Shown piece after piece: positions 1-11,710 of a stretch of DNA of 64,000 bases. The position numbers were made by a program, and so were the translations under genes. The notes beneath the pieces were generated by a model. That model saw only the letters and a program-made list of their open reading frames with translations. It was not told where the DNA came from and did no database searches. The first letter of the stretch is position 1. Each line of letters opens with the position of its first letter. This DNA is from Capronia americana (taxonomy: Eukaryota; Ascomycota; Eurotiomycetes; Chaetothyriales; Herpotrichiellaceae), in contig JADWQD010000011.1 of assembly GCA_016110215.1 (NCBI GenBank), positions 1,116,001-1,180,000 of the forward strand. Reading direction: 5' to 3'.

Positions 1-2276
1 ATGAAACCCTGTGATCCGCCCAGTGAAGGCTCATGAGTCAAGTCCTGCGATAACCTCCCCTCTAAGCTGGCAAATGTGGCGGACTTGTGCATTTCTGGAT
101 GGGCTTCCATATGAGGCACCTTGTGCTCGAGGATCTTCTCCCTGAGCTTCTTGGACCTTTTGGGTGCTGGGATTGCGGCAATGCTGGTGAAGAACAGACC
201 GACGTTAGCCAGCAGCATTCTGAAGGTGTCAGGATTGTTGACGATGAGGATCAGTAGGTAGGTGGGTACGCATATTCCCACTGTAGTCAGCGCGAATGGT
301 AGAAACCCGTCCTCGGGAGGCATGTTCGTCACTGTAGCCATGTCAGTATCTGTGCGATTGGGATAACAACGGGAAAAACATACTTCCATAGATACCCGTG
401 ACATAGCTCAATGGAAGGTAGAACAGTGTGACCAGCGTCAAAAGGCGGATGTTATACCCTTGTTCGACAGTGATCTTCGCCATGCTGACAGCCTCTCTGC
501 TTTCTAGGACGGACGTCCCAGAGAACAGCCACTCACGAAGGTTCTTGATCTGCTTTTGCTGATCCTGAAATGTCCTAAACACCTCTTCCAATTGAGAGAT
601 TTCTTTATCAAACTGTCTCCGGGTATGAACCAACTTCTTCCTCCAGTTGTTGTACCGCGGCGATTGATCCTTGGTGCCAGGGAAAAGCGTCTTGTGTTCT
701 CCGGTCCAGAACTCATCCGTGAAGGTGTCCTTGTAGGTTGCTATGATATCCTTAATTTCGTTGCTTAACAGTCCCAGTGTTTGTGAAGCCCAGAAGTAGC
801 GTCGGGAATAGGTAAATCGGTTGTTCTCGAAGAGCAGTTCGTCTCGCAAGGCACTGTCGAAGATAGACCTGTTTGGCGGTGTTGCCAACAATTGGATCTC
901 CTTACGCACCACCTTAAACCGCTTGATTGCATCTCTATACTCGGACAAGAGGGTGGCCAGGAACGCGTCGGGCCCATTACAGTAGTGATGATTGTGTTCA
1001 TGCGCGTCCACGCTCGAGTTCCAGTCTGGAAAACACTGTATCGATAGCACATGCCATGGCGCAAACGGGTCGTAGACGTTACCAAGCACCGATTTGCTCT
1101 TTCTGGAATTGCGCCGCAGCGTATAAGCGGGATTTCCTGCCAGCGACAGGCCGACGACGGAGGAACACCTGCAGGTATCTGTTAGTCTATGGGGAGGCCA
1201 ATGTTCGAAAATGCTCACGTCGTCAGAGGGATGTGATCCTCTGCAGATTCCAGGTCGTCATCGTGGCTCTGCCAATGGAGCGGAGCCCGTCCTTCTCCCA
1301 CAATAGTGTGATACTTGAAGACAAATACAATTGACCGCTGCCGGCGCTGGTCCTTCTTCAGGTAGCCCTTGATCATTGCTTTACTCGGGGTATGATCATC
1401 AATCAGAATTCGGTAGATGGAGTCCATGTCGAAGTGTGCATTCATAGTGAGATGCAGCGCAGCGAACAGGCTCGACGCGGGCTCGCGCACAATGATGATA
1501 CGGCCCACGGCTTGTTTCCTGGAGGCATTGCTGTTGATACTCTTCAGCGCTTCCCATGAGGCCAGTGGGCCTTCATCCGAGTCACCCCTAGAGAGGCGTA
1601 TAGGTGCACCGTCGGTACCAACGTGGTAAATGTCGGCATGTTGATGATTGGCATCTGTCTGATGATGCCTGTCCTTAACGAAAATCCCAACCGAAAGCAG
1701 ATTGATATTTTGCAGCAGGTCTTGGAGGATGTATTTGCTGTAAATATCCCATTGGTGTGTCTTCAAATGCTCGATCAAATCACTCTCGGAAAAGTCTTGT
1801 GGCGGCAATGTGTCCTGGGCGAAGAATGATTCGTCGTCATCACTGTCAGAACTACCGTCTCCGGTGTATATTGAGTCCTTGGGTTGGCGAGACTGGTTAT
1901 GTTGCTCAAGGATGTGACTGCTCAGCGCCGAATGACTCGTCAGACTGGTCGTCCGTCTTTTCGGTTGTTGAGGTCGTCGAGCAATGTCAGGACTTGCAAG
2001 AGAGGAAGTCGAAGCAGCAGAAGGGATAAATGTGTCGGCATGGCGAGGGTCAATCCGGTCCGGCTGTGAATTGAAGGCCTGACTCAGAGTGTCGAAGAGC
2101 TTGTCGAAAACCTTGCGGTCCGCTTCGAGTTGCTGGATCAATTGAAGCACTCGCTCATCAGTGTCGGCGGCCATTTGGGCAGAGGGCTGTTGAGGAAAGT
2201 AGCCATCGACAAACTGAGGTGGAGACGGGGGCGAAGGAGACCTTGAAAATGGAGGATCGAGGCCGTCGGGCGTCAT
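1..2276 (-). CDS. CorA-like Mg2+ transporter family protein (3' end beyond window)
   Basis: Three exons on the minus strand: 2276-1219, 1168-384 and 331 to beyond position 1. Introns are 1169-1218 (GTGAGC...CTGCAG, branch CTAAC) and 332-383 (GTATGT...CTACAG, branch CTGAC). Splicing restores an open frame that is still open at the window edge, so the C-terminus is missing. The first 350 residues are polar and low in complexity, with a DDD-rich acidic patch. The second exon is a charged helical domain like the cytosolic part of fungal CorA-like proteins. The membrane hairpin follows: residues LFYLPLSYVTGIYGMTN contain a YGMTN version of the CorA G-M-N signature, completed only across the second splice. 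A second hydrophobic segment (about positions 225-295) follows. CorA proteins form pentameric channels for Mg2+ or other divalents; substrate and membrane are not visible here. Confidence 0.85.
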
Positions 2277-3065
2277 TTTATGGCGGTAAAGAAAGGCACA
2301 GCGAGGCTCCAGCCGAAAAGGCGGGCTCCCGTAGCCTCATTGCTACTGCACCAGCAGATCCCAGTGGAGGCTCAACTGGCACCTTCCGAAGGGGCTGAAA
2401 CGCTTGAGAAAGACCGACAAGCTCTAGTCACGCGGTCTGCTGCCGAGAAGGCTCCATAGTCATGTACGCAAGTGGAGAGCCGAAAAGCTCGCGAAAAGGC
2501 GTGCAGCAAGTAAAGTGAGGCGGACACTCGCTCTGGAGCAGATGCAGAGAAGAACAACCATAAGCTTAGCCAAGGACAAGACAACATACGAGAGACAAGA
2601 GGTCCTTGCGAAGGGCAGTGAGGGCAGGTGGAGGTGGAGGGCTTCTAGACGGCCGGTGGACGATGAGCGCTGAACGCTATGACGCAGTCGGATGCATTTG
2701 CCTGCTGCAACGTCTGACGCACTTGCTATTGGACAATACGGAAAGGTGGCAACCACGCAAGCGACGGTAAACGAAAAGTAAACAAAATGTGAACATTTGG
2801 TCCCTCGTCCCCTCGTCAACTTCAACTCGTCAATGGGTGTTCCATGCGAGACAGAGGCGACTATGCTCACGAAAGATGTACAGTAGATATTAGACATACA
2901 TTGCTCGCAAGAGCAGAAGACGAGTTTCTGATGACGATGAAATACAGAATACAGCACGACACCCTCACAGTCACTTCATTCCCCTTCCTCTTCTCTTCCG
3001 CTTCCCCCTCCCAGCCAAGCCCATGAAGCCCACACATCTCCCATCTTCCATCTTCCTTTCACCTC
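2277..3065. other. Intergenic, upstream of the CorA-like gene
   Basis: No supported gene. It lies between the start of the CorA-like gene and the stop of the DUF4267-like gene, both on the minus strand, so it should hold the CorA-gene promoter. Short open frames here have no recognisable domain or splice support. Confidence 0.5.
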
Positions 3066-3584
3066 TCAGGCCCAAAAACACACAAACCCCAGCGCGAGTA
3101 TCGGCACCACCATGACAAGATGCCCCAACCCAGCCTTCCTAGCCACCTGGCGCGCTTCCTGATCCGTCCCTTCCCCCTCCGCAAAGCGCGATACGACCAC
3201 CCCATCCCCCAGCCCAATGATACTCCCCGTCAGGAAGATCACCCCCAAGCAGCGCTGGGCCGCGAGCCGCGCCACCGGCGAGGCCACACATAGCGGACTG
3301 AACCGCCAGAAGGCCGTGATCCCGACGATGGACAGCCCGCCCGCGAGGTTGCGGAGCCCACGCGCGTAGCTCTGCGCCACTTGCCACGTTGGGAGGTCCT
3401 TGGTCGGGGAATCGGATATAGACCGCGGGACGGGCAGGCCGAACACTGTCTCCGCGTCGCTGGGGGATGCGAGGCTATACACCCCGTTCAAGATGCCCAT
3501 GGAGCCCATCGTGGCGGTGAGGATGGGGAGGGCGGAGGAACGGAGCGTTGTCATGGACATGGACATGGACGTGGACGCGGACAT
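3066..3584 (-). CDS. DUF4267-like small integral membrane protein
   Basis: A single exon of 172 residues with an ATG at 3584. The protein starts with a Ser/Met-rich tail (SASTSMSMSM), then has about four hydrophobic helices. These include ILTATMGSMGILNGVYSL near the start, a LAGGLSIVGITAF segment, a GVIFLTGSIIGLGDG segment and a C-terminal LVMVVPILALGFVCFWA. The layout and the Gly-rich second helix (YARGLRNLAGG) match the fungal DUF4267 family of unknown function. No catalytic residues are apparent. The coding sequence is very GC-rich compared with its flanks. The role is unknown; a membrane location is inferred from hydrophobicity. Confidence 0.7.
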   Translation of the reverse strand: MSASTSMSMSMTTLRSSALPILTATMGSMGILNGVYSLASPSDAETVFGLPVPRSISDSPTKDLPTWQVAQSYARGLRNLAGGLSIVGITAFWRFSPLCVASPVARLAAQRCLGVIFLTGSIIGLGDGVVVSRFAEGEGTDQEARQVARKAGLGHLVMVVPILALGFVCFWA

Positions 3585-4281
3585 TGAGATCGCTGGGCTG
3601 AGATCGAGCTGAAGACTCTCTGGCCTCGTCAGTGCAAGTAGGTATTCGTGGTTACAGTCACGGTCAAGGTCGTGCGCGGTTTGATCCGAATCCGATTGCG
3701 TTTGCGTGCCCGATTTGCACGACGTCTCATCGATAGACAGATAGACGGATGGATAATTAGTCTACTTAGAATCCCAGACAGACTCACATTGCATGTGAAG
3801 TGACGTGCCCTGGGCGGCACAGGCTGTGTCGAGCTCTTTTGACTATGGGAGAAAAGAGAGGAGATGCGGGATCAAGTGTGCCTCATGACTGTGCCATCCA
3901 CCCTTTCACCCGTCCAAGTCCAAGCCGTGTGTAACATCGCGGCACGAGGTGCACCAAGATCGTCGGTGTGCGATTGGTTCGATGCTTGGCCGGCGTCCCT
4001 GACTGAGGGGAGGCGTCGATCCTCACAAGTCTCAAGGGATGTGGCGAAGATGCCTTCTTGAGCACCTTCGAGTGTCTGCTGCATACTGTAGCATTTAGAG
4101 TATTGAGTTGAGAACAGGATATGGGTACGCGTACAACAATTGTGGCCAGCCGAACGGCACACATTGTTTGTGCTCTCATTGGAGAGCATGACTTAGATAT
4201 GCCATTTAGTCTATGCGGTATATTCTATGGTTGCGGATCCAATTTTCGGCTTTCTCAGACAAGCCGTCAAACCCCCCTGGC
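3585..4281. other. Intergenic, no supported gene
   Basis: About 700 bases between two minus-strand genes. Open frames of up to about 105 codons overlap on both strands and look like chance frames. It probably carries the promoter of the DUF4267-like gene and the 3' UTR of the TVP38-like gene. Confidence 0.45.
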
Positions 4282-5445
4282 TCATTTCTTCTGTTGATGC
4301 AGACTGATGTTGGCGGTCACGGGTTCAGCTTCGTCTTCGTCTCCCTTCCCGAAAACGTCGTCCTCGTTGTCGGTCTCATCATGGTACTCGGATTGCTCAT
4401 TAGACGAATCGTCAAAGAAGTCTATCTGGTCGTCATCGCGTGCGATGGTGTTTGCAGCGGCTTGCGCTTCAGGGTCGTCATTGAATTCCGCCGGCGGATG
4501 GCCTGTCCGTCTCGTCGAGTCTCGGACATGGTTGGCTTCTTCGGCCTCAAGCTCTCGGGCTCGGGCCATAGTCTGTCTGTAGATGTAAAAGCCAGTCGAT
4601 GCTCCGATGATGGCTCCCAATGCAATACTTCCATAGTTGATGGCTCGGTCACCCATGGTCATCTTCTCCCGTGTCCGTGCAATGACAGCCAAACGGCTCC
4701 CAATGAAGACGTGAACTAACAGTTTCGGCGTGACCATGGCAGTCGCCAGAGCATATGCGTAGGGGCTGACGGTGGGGAATGTCGACATGGCGCCGTTGGA
4801 GAGGGAATAAGGTAGGGGGCAAAGCCGGATCATGGCCAGCAATTTCAGCCCATCGTGCTTCAGGATCAGGCTAAAGGCCGCGAATCTCTTGTCGTTCGCG
4901 GTCATCCGCTCAACCCACTTTCGCAGGAGGCTCCTGGAGACGATGAACGCGCAGAAAGACCCGACCACGGTGGCCGTGGCCAGAATCAGCCAGCCTTCCC
5001 AGACACCGTAGACAAAGCCGGCCGTTGTGCCGGCGGTCGAGTAGCCGATTACAGGGGGAAAGGCGCATATAAATACGAACGCCCACAGTATTGTCCAGCC
5101 GCCGGTGGTGTGTTTCCAGCGCTCCGCAAGAGGTTCGAGCCAGCTAAAGATGCGCTCATTGAAAATCAGGAACAGAATGGCCAGCACGTTCAACGCGAGC
5201 AGGCCAATACAGCTGAGGATCCTTTGAAACAGCGTCATTCCACTCCACACCTTGTACACCCGGCGCCTCAACTTCTCAGTGTTATTGATCAGTTCGTCTC
5301 GCCATGCTGCTGAGCGGCTCTGAACGAAGGGAGAACTTCTGCCGCCGGTGGACATAGAGCGTCGCGGAGGTCTCCAAGGACTCAGCAGCCCTGGGAGGGG
5401 AGCTTCATCGTCTGAATCCGGGAGGGACACCTGGTTTGGAACCAT
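4282..5445 (-). CDS. TVP38: TVP38/TMEM64-type Golgi membrane protein (VTT domain)
   Basis: A single exon of 387 residues starting at the ATG at 5445 (MVPNQVSLPDSDDEAP). The frame runs 44 codons further upstream but without an ATG. A polar N-terminus is followed by TM helices from about residue 80 and a VTT/SNARE-associated Golgi protein domain. Seen motifs are FPPVIGYSTAGTTAGFVYG and MIRLCPLPYSLSNGAMS, which match the conserved FP...GY...G and R.CP.P....N stretches of the family. Then come two more hydrophobic segments and an acidic, disordered C-terminal tail of about 80 residues (DDDQIDFFDD, DETDNEDD). Yeast Tvp38 is a Golgi membrane protein of the DedA/VTT superfamily, whose members include lipid scramblases. 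The next gene to the right diverges. Confidence 0.85.
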   Translation of the reverse strand: MVPNQVSLPDSDDEAPLPGLLSPWRPPRRSMSTGGRSSPFVQSRSAAWRDELINNTEKLRRRVYKVWSGMTLFQRILSCIGLLALNVLAILFLIFNERIFSWLEPLAERWKHTTGGWTILWAFVFICAFPPVIGYSTAGTTAGFVYGVWEGWLILATATVVGSFCAFIVSRSLLRKWVERMTANDKRFAAFSLILKHDGLKLLAMIRLCPLPYSLSNGAMSTFPTVSPYAYALATAMVTPKLLVHVFIGSRLAVIARTREKMTMGDRAINYGSIALGAIIGASTGFYIYRQTMARARELEAEEANHVRDSTRRTGHPPAEFNDDPEAQAAANTIARDDDQIDFFDDSSNEQSEYHDETDNEDDVFGKGDEDEAEPVTANISLHQQKK

Positions 5446-6694
5446 AATGGTGTATGACGAGGAGGGAAGGGAAGGTAGTGATGCCGGGTGAATTGGGAGT
5501 AAGCCTGGGGCGAGGATGAACTTGCAGGGCTCCTCGGGGTGAGAGCTGAGACGACGGAGGGCGCGGAGATCAACCAATGCATACAGTGACCATTTCTAAA
5601 GGTGTTGATAGGACGTTTTATTGGAAACAGCCGTTCGGGAGAAACTTGTAGGCGGATGTCTAAGTAGAGATGACATGGACTGTTGATGATGAAGCCTGCG
5701 GCTTGGGGTTCATACGGTTTCGGATCAGTGTCAGCCCGAAAATGCTTGTGCTGGTGCAGCGGCGCGTGGCCTTAAGGTGGCCCCATGGTACGTCACTGGT
5801 TAACAACCGAGATCCCTACACACGATTAAACTCTAGGGGATGCTGATCCCTCCAAAGAGAGCGCATAGAGCAACTGATGTGAGGGTGCGAGCGTCCTCAT
5901 AAGGGTTGTCCGTGGTCGCACGTACCAGACGAGGAACCGGGCCTCCGCGGCTAGAATCGCATGCTCTGACTCCCTTACCAGAAGCGTTAGCTGAATCTTA
6001 GCTGAATCTCTGCGTGGAGGTGGCTTGGGGGGGAACCAGAGCTACGGGGGCACGAACCGTGGATAGCCTCCTCCACCATCCGTTCGCTCACTCCCCTACC
6101 TCATCGACGACCTTCGATCCGATCTGTTTCACAAACCCCCTGCTCTCAGACTCGCAACGAACATCTCTCCACATCATCCTGGACTCGCATCTCAACAAAG
6201 CCTTTCTGCGCTGCATGTGCTCGCCGAAGCTTACAATCCCTTGTGCGAGTTATCCTCGATCCTTTGTCCGGAGTGACTGTATCCCGATCAAGGATTCCGG
6301 CCTCCTCCCTCCCTCACTAATCCACTGCATCTCAAACCCGCCCGCTCATCGAATTCGGTAGACTGCTTCCGATACACTGCCCTGCAAGCATCTGCTACAT
6401 GAGCTTGGCTATCCTTCGCATCTCGACACGTGCGATCGCGGTGCTTTGATCATCGACACGGGGACGAGCAGCGAGGCTGGTCCGACTAAGCGCTGGCTGT
6501 GCTCTTGACAGAAGCATGCATCAGATAACTTGAAAGAAGCCAATACAGCAGCTTTACCCACTCCCTATCTCTGCCTCGCGGTGGCTTCCCCCGCAGTCCC
6601 GGACAACGACGTTCATGTCGAGTGCCAGCCGTTGCCTCCACGTGCCCCTTTCCTCATACACGAATCATACAGCTAGAATACGATAACGACCGCA
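5446..6694. other. Divergent promoter region between TVP38-like and CCCH/Smr genes
   Basis: About 1.25 kb. It holds the 5' regions of two divergent genes. A 115-codon frame at 6014-6361 is Ser/Pro/His-rich, has no domain and lies in the likely long 5' UTR of the CCCH/Smr gene. It could be an upstream ORF but is not called as a gene. Confidence 0.5.
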
Positions 6695-8940
6695 ATGATC
6701 TCTGACGAGCAATACGACCAGTGTCGTCCCATCCTAGAAGATGCGACCATAGAAGAAGAGGATAAGATAGAGCGCCTAGAAGAGTTAATGGGCAAGGAAT
6801 ATGGTCTGAAGGGTTCCGCCTTGGAGAACGCCGTCCTTGACGCGTTATGGAAACACCGCAATGCTCAACGAGGAGAACCAGCCGAGACTCCTCTACGGCA
6901 CCATGTCATTCGCAAGGCATCTCCTGCTCCTTGGCAGGTCAATCGTGCCCCTACACCCCTTGGGTCCCCGCCTCCGTTGTCGTCCAGCCCCGCCATGTCG
7001 GCGGGCTTTCCAGCTTCTCGCCCAAGCTTCTCCCGGCAGAAGTCCAGCATGCAGTCGCCGTTCGCCTCTCCTCGACCTTCGCCCCGGCTTGCTATGGCGC
7101 AACCGATACCTCACAGCCCTAGTCTGAACGCATATGAGTTTTCCGACGCCAGCCCCGCACCTGATATCTACGGAGATTACGGACATGAGAACGTGGACTG
7201 GCTTCTTGCTGACGAGACGGCGAGCAATACTTCTTCTACAGCCACTGGTGGTCTCAGTGCCGCTGCGCCAGAATGGGTCCCTCAACCAGACATGAGTCCA
7301 TACGACATTCTTCGCTCCGTACTAGGCGACCGGAAAACGGACGATGAGATCGAGCAGGCACTGAACAAGAATTCATATGACCTGGGAGCCACCATCGCAT
7401 CCTTGCTGGGAACAGACTCGGCTGATCAGCAGTACACTGGCGTGCCAACCACTGAAGCTGGAGTGCTTGTCGGCAAATCCATGGCAGTTCATCCAGTTCG
7501 TCCTGCCTCTCCTGGCACCCACAAGAGCCCGATAGTCTGCAAGTACTGGCTGGCGTCTGGCTCTTGCCTCCGTGCCGACTGCCGTTTCGCACATGACACC
7601 AGTGCTTATCTATGCAAGTGAGTCGGCCCATGCGCTTCCGATGTTTCTATTTGCTGACACTTGGCTACAGATATTGGATGAACGGCAACTGTCTTGCCGG
7701 AGACGCTTGCCAATTCTCCCATGACCCGGCCCTTTTGATGAATCATGTTACTCTTGGTGACAGCACCTCTTCCCAGGCATTCCAGCTTCAAGATCAATAT
7801 GATCAGTTCCCTGCCCTAGGCCATCAGAACGCGAGGAGCGCGCTTCAGGCCGGCTTGGTAGCCGGCAACACCTTTGTGCCTGCTAATCAGAAGAACCGAG
7901 GTACTCTAGGCCTGGGTCCTGCTTCTCGACCCCATTCTCGACCCAATTCGCGTCATCAAAACCGACCGGAGACACCTTCCTCGCTGTCCATGGACGATCC
8001 AGACGCATTCCCCACCTTGGGCTCGGCCAAACGAGGAACCAAACACCATGGACACCGATCGAGACATGGCCATGGGAGTGCAGAAAAGGAGACCCCCTCT
8101 TCGCTCGCTGACGTGGTCCGCATGTCACCGTCGCCAGCCCTAGGCCAGCAACGTAAGGTCGAGACAGGACGGAAGATCAGAACCTATGGCGGCTCTGAGA
8201 GCGCAGCAGCACGTAAAATCCCCGAGCCTCAGCATATTCCATGGCTCGAGACTGGTGCCCGTGCCAATCAGCAATACCTCAAGTACAGACAGGAGGCAAT
8301 CAAGCATGGCAGCATACGAAATAAGTTCCTGCAAAGGTTAGTTGTTCGGTGGCTGGAAGAGAAAGAACTGACAGTACATAGCGCGGCCCAAGCATGGAAC
8401 CGCAACGATGCTCGCGCCGCCAAAGCTCTGTCCCTCCGGGGACAAGCAGAAAATGACGCCATGCGCAAAGCCCATCGTGAGGCGGCTAAAGCGCTGTATG
8501 AAGAACGTAACAAACATCTTTCCACATCCCGCGTTGACGACGACGAAGAGCTCTACATTGACCTACATGGTCTTCATCCGGAAGAAGCGATCGAGTATCT
8601 CGAGAACATCCTGCTCGGCCACTCCAATACAAGCCGAAGGATCATCTACGCCATTACGGGCACTGGCCACCATAGCAAGAACGGAAAAGACAAGGTCGGA
8701 AAAGGCGTGCGCAATTGGTTAAATGAATGGGGGTATACCTTCCGCGAGTTCAGTGTGCCGGGTGAGAGGGGAGGATATATTGGTGGCGTCCTGGGCATCG
8801 ATATCACAAGTCATAGACGGCAGCCCGTCTCTGCTGACGAGAAGACAGAAGGTGAGGAGAACACGAGCCCGACACCCGCTGCGGCAACCACGGTCGGGAC
8901 GAAGATTCAGCTGCTGAAGCGTGACGAGGTGTCCACATGA
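6695..8940 (+). CDS. CCCH zinc-finger and Smr-domain protein
   Basis: Three exons: 6695-7617, 7671-8336 and 8382-8940, giving 715 residues. Intron 1 is GTGAGT...CTACAG with branch CTGAC. Intron 2 (GTTAGT...CATAG, branch CTGAC) is only 45 nt and in frame, so it is easy to miss; removing it gives LQSAAQAWNRNDARAAKAL, the expected DUF1771 sequence. Order of domains: an acidic helical N-terminus, a Ser/Pro-rich linker, a CUE/UBA-like helix pair around DILRSVLGDRKTDDEIEQAL, and two CCCH fingers (CKYWLASGSCLRADCRFAH and YWMNGNCLAGDACQFSH, the second interrupted by intron 1). DUF1771 and a C-terminal Smr domain (DLHGLHPEEAIEYLE; ITGTGHHSKNGKDKVG) complete it. Smr domains are linked to RNA cleavage or binding, for example in ribosome-stalling quality control. 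A role in mRNA surveillance is inferred from the architecture. Confidence 0.88.
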
Positions 8941-9204
8941 GATGACGAGGCTGGTTGGTTACGGCTGAAGTTGGATACGGGATACCGAGAGCCAGCCTGC
9001 TTGGGCTATGCGTGTACCTCTCAGAATCCATTTGGAGGCCTCGGTTTCCCATAATTGAAGCAGTCATGACTGTTCTAGGACGACATGCAGGAGACTTAAG
9101 GGGTGGTCTATCGTGAAGGGGGTCATGCCTTCCGAGTGGTGTCTCACACTTTTCCACATGCAAATCCAGGTTCATTTCCTAGTATCATCTGCCAGTCTCA
9201 CTTG
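8941..9204. other. Convergent 3' flanks of CCCH/Smr and TIM21
   Basis: A short gap between two converging genes. No gene or terminator-specific signal is seen beyond T-rich stretches. Confidence 0.4.
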
Positions 9205-10046
9205 CTACCGCCACTGGACGCCGAACATCTTGGCTGCTTGCCCTTTGACTCCCCTCTCGGCAGCTTTGTTTTCCAGATATACCGTCTCGTGGCCCTTTAC
9301 AGATAAACTCAGAAGTTGATATTCCAACCTGTCCCCATCCTTGGGTTTTGTCATATGCACGTTGACCACTCCTTTTACTCCACTGTCCTTGCCCTCGACA
9401 TTGAAATGCATCCTGAGGTGCGTCGTGCCATTTCTGTCGACTTCCGTCGAGTGCGCCAGAGGACGGGCGCGAGCCCACTTACTCGACGTCGGCTCACCGT
9501 ATGCGAGGATTTGCGAGGAGGGGCCAAGCAGGGCGCGGCATTCTGCTGAGGATTTGATCCGGCTGACCGCGGCGTTGAACTGGACTGTGGATGATGAGGG
9601 AGCGAGGAGCTCCTGGTACAAGAAGTATGCCACCGTGATCTACCACACGATCAGTATACATGGCACTGGGGAGGACGACGCCTTACCGTCCCCACCAAGC
9701 CGAGCGAGACGAGCAGAAAGTTGAACGTCTGCTGGGTCCCTCTAGCCGCCTTCTCGCCGGTGCTCAATTCATTCCAGTTGTACCGGCCATCGTCACTGGT
9801 GACTGTGACGGCGCGTCGACTCGGGCCGGAGCTCGTGCTTGCAGACCTGGACCTGATCCGCCGCCCCGGAGGCTGGCTTCGGCAAGAGATCTGGTGGTAG
9901 GACGTCGACGGGGAACTTCGTCGTTTCGATGTGGCGGTGAGCGCGCCCGATCTAGTCAATCTAGGAAGGCAGACGCATGCGTGTTGCACCTGGTCCTGTC
10001 TTCGGGAGCGGCAGGCTTCTTGGAAGACCCGAGCCAAGGTGGCCAT
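9205..10046 (-). CDS. TIM21: Mitochondrial import inner-membrane translocase subunit TIM21
   Basis: Two exons, 10046-9687 and 9639-9205, give 264 residues. The intron 9640-9686 is GTAAGG...GGTAG with branch TACTGAT. The ATG at 10046 begins MATLARVFQEACRSRRQ, an Arg-rich, acid-poor leader typical of a mitochondrial presequence. After a further basic/Ser-rich stretch comes the TIM21 core: VTSDDGRYNWNELSTGEKAA, a single TM helix formed across the splice (FLLVSLGLVGT + ITVAYFLYQ) and the intermembrane-space domain (AYGEPTSSKW, LRMHFNVEG). Tim21 docks the TIM23 complex to TOM22 and to respiratory complexes. The length agrees with the fungal family. It converges with the CCCH/Smr gene. Confidence 0.92.
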
Positions 10047-11710
10047 CGTGCAGTCCCACAACTTGGGATCCTTCTCGGTGCTGGAGATGGAAGCAGCAGC
10101 AGCACGCCGCAGTCGGATTCATTCCTGCGCTAGTCAGACGGTGCGGAGCAGCCAATCACGAGGCTGCGCTTCAAGGTCGGCACGAGCCGCAAGGCTGATG
10201 TTAACAAGTTGCCCATCCCTGCGGTTGCTCGCTGTCCTACCACTAGCTGCCATCAGCCTGTTTCACAGGTCGACGACATGCACTTTGTTGCCGGCTTCAG
10301 CATCACCATCTACAGCCCGTGTGCCCCTCTCCCGGCCGCTTGGGACAGGAACAGCGATGGCGAGATCCCATGACCAATGCAGCGAGCGGGCCCCCAGAAT
10401 CTGCCACGTCACAACCCGGACAAAGAGACGAATCACGGTATGCTTGCTGCCAGCTGCTGTCCAGCACGCTGTAAACAAACCGCGGTCCCCTCCTCGCTCT
10501 CCCCTCGTCTGTCCTTGCATGTCTAGAATCACATGAAGGGTGGCGGCCGGATTTGCTCACTGGCTGCTTGCACCTGCTCCTCGACCCGGACTCCCTTCCG
10601 CGCACAGCCCAGCGCGCACCGTGCAGATCTTTCAGGTCATTCTGTGCTCTCATTGATACGTATCTTGGTTGAGATGCAACTGCGTTTCCAACAGTCTTGA
10701 CGCTATGCAGCGCAGCGTCCAATGTCTCCTCACCTCCCACAACTGAAGGAGCTGGTCGCATATCAGGTCAAATATAGCCGAGTCCTCCACTGCGCCGCGC
10801 GCTTGGACGGCATTTGGCCCAATGAATCAGATATCAGCGCGGTAAAGCACCAAACCTTCGCCTCTGTGGATCGGGTCAGGTCTCTGGCTTCAATTGCGAC
10901 AGGATGTCCTTCTGGGCAGTCCACCGAATGCCCGTTCTTTCGATTAGCTGTCTCCGCCGTCCAGCAGCGACAAAAGACTATTTCCCCGGCGTCACGAATC
11001 ATGGGAAAGACTTTATATGGGTCTTCTTGCTTCCACCCACTCGACGACGTCTTATCGGCGGAGAGAGATGTGATGGCTATTCTCCGTTTGTCAACCTCTC
11101 CCCTCTGGGCACGGGCAAGAGTGACTATCCTCATTCTCGGCTTTCACAATGACCCAACGGCCGCAGACACGGCCAGGTGGGCCACCACTTCAGCGCTCCT
11201 CCTTTCGACGAAGGAGCGCGCCAGCATGAGACCCTTCCCGCAATTGGCCGACAACCGGCTGGAAACGCTCCAACAGGTACAGCTGCAGGTGTCGCTCTAC
11301 CAAGGTCAGGAACGCTCGGGAAGGGATCACCTTATCGTCCGAGGACCTGGCAACTCCGAGAGGAGGTGCTTGATATCATGTACCCCTCTGGTGTGGGCTC
11401 TACGCGCCCGACCGAAGTGGGCTCAGGTTGGTAAATACCTCACAAGCGCCAGGTCCTCTTGCAGCATCCGCGTTTACTAGCTAAAGTCAAACCAATTCCC
11501 AGAAGACAGTGTCGTTGGGGAGTCACCTGGGACGTTGTGATCGAGAATCGTTACTGCCTTCACCAACGGTACAGCACGCCCTCACTGGCGCCTTCCTTCT
11601 GCGCATCGTTGGTCTTTTTCACCTCTGACTTCTGACCGCAACACTGCTGCTGTTTACCGATAAGTGTCCCCAGTGCAGACGGACGCATCGTTATTTTCTG
11701 CTCGGCAGCC
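10047..11710. other. Divergent intergenic region TIM21 / acyl-CoA oxidase
   Basis: About 1.66 kb with no recognisable gene. A 252-codon plus-strand frame (10722-11480) has no domain, hydrophobic core or family resemblance. The region must hold both promoters. Confidence 0.45.

Noticed and set aside
2460..2957. 165-codon minus-strand open frame upstream of the CorA-like gene
   Set aside because: Cys/Ser-rich without a recognisable fold and without splice support; likely promoter or 5' UTR sequence.
6014..6361. 115-codon frame before the CCCH/Smr gene
   Set aside because: Low-complexity Ser/Pro/His sequence in the probable 5' UTR; no evidence of a protein.
10722..11480. 252-codon plus-strand open frame
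   Set aside because: No domain, no compositional sign of a real protein, overlapped by other long frames; judged a chance frame in GC-rich intergenic DNA.
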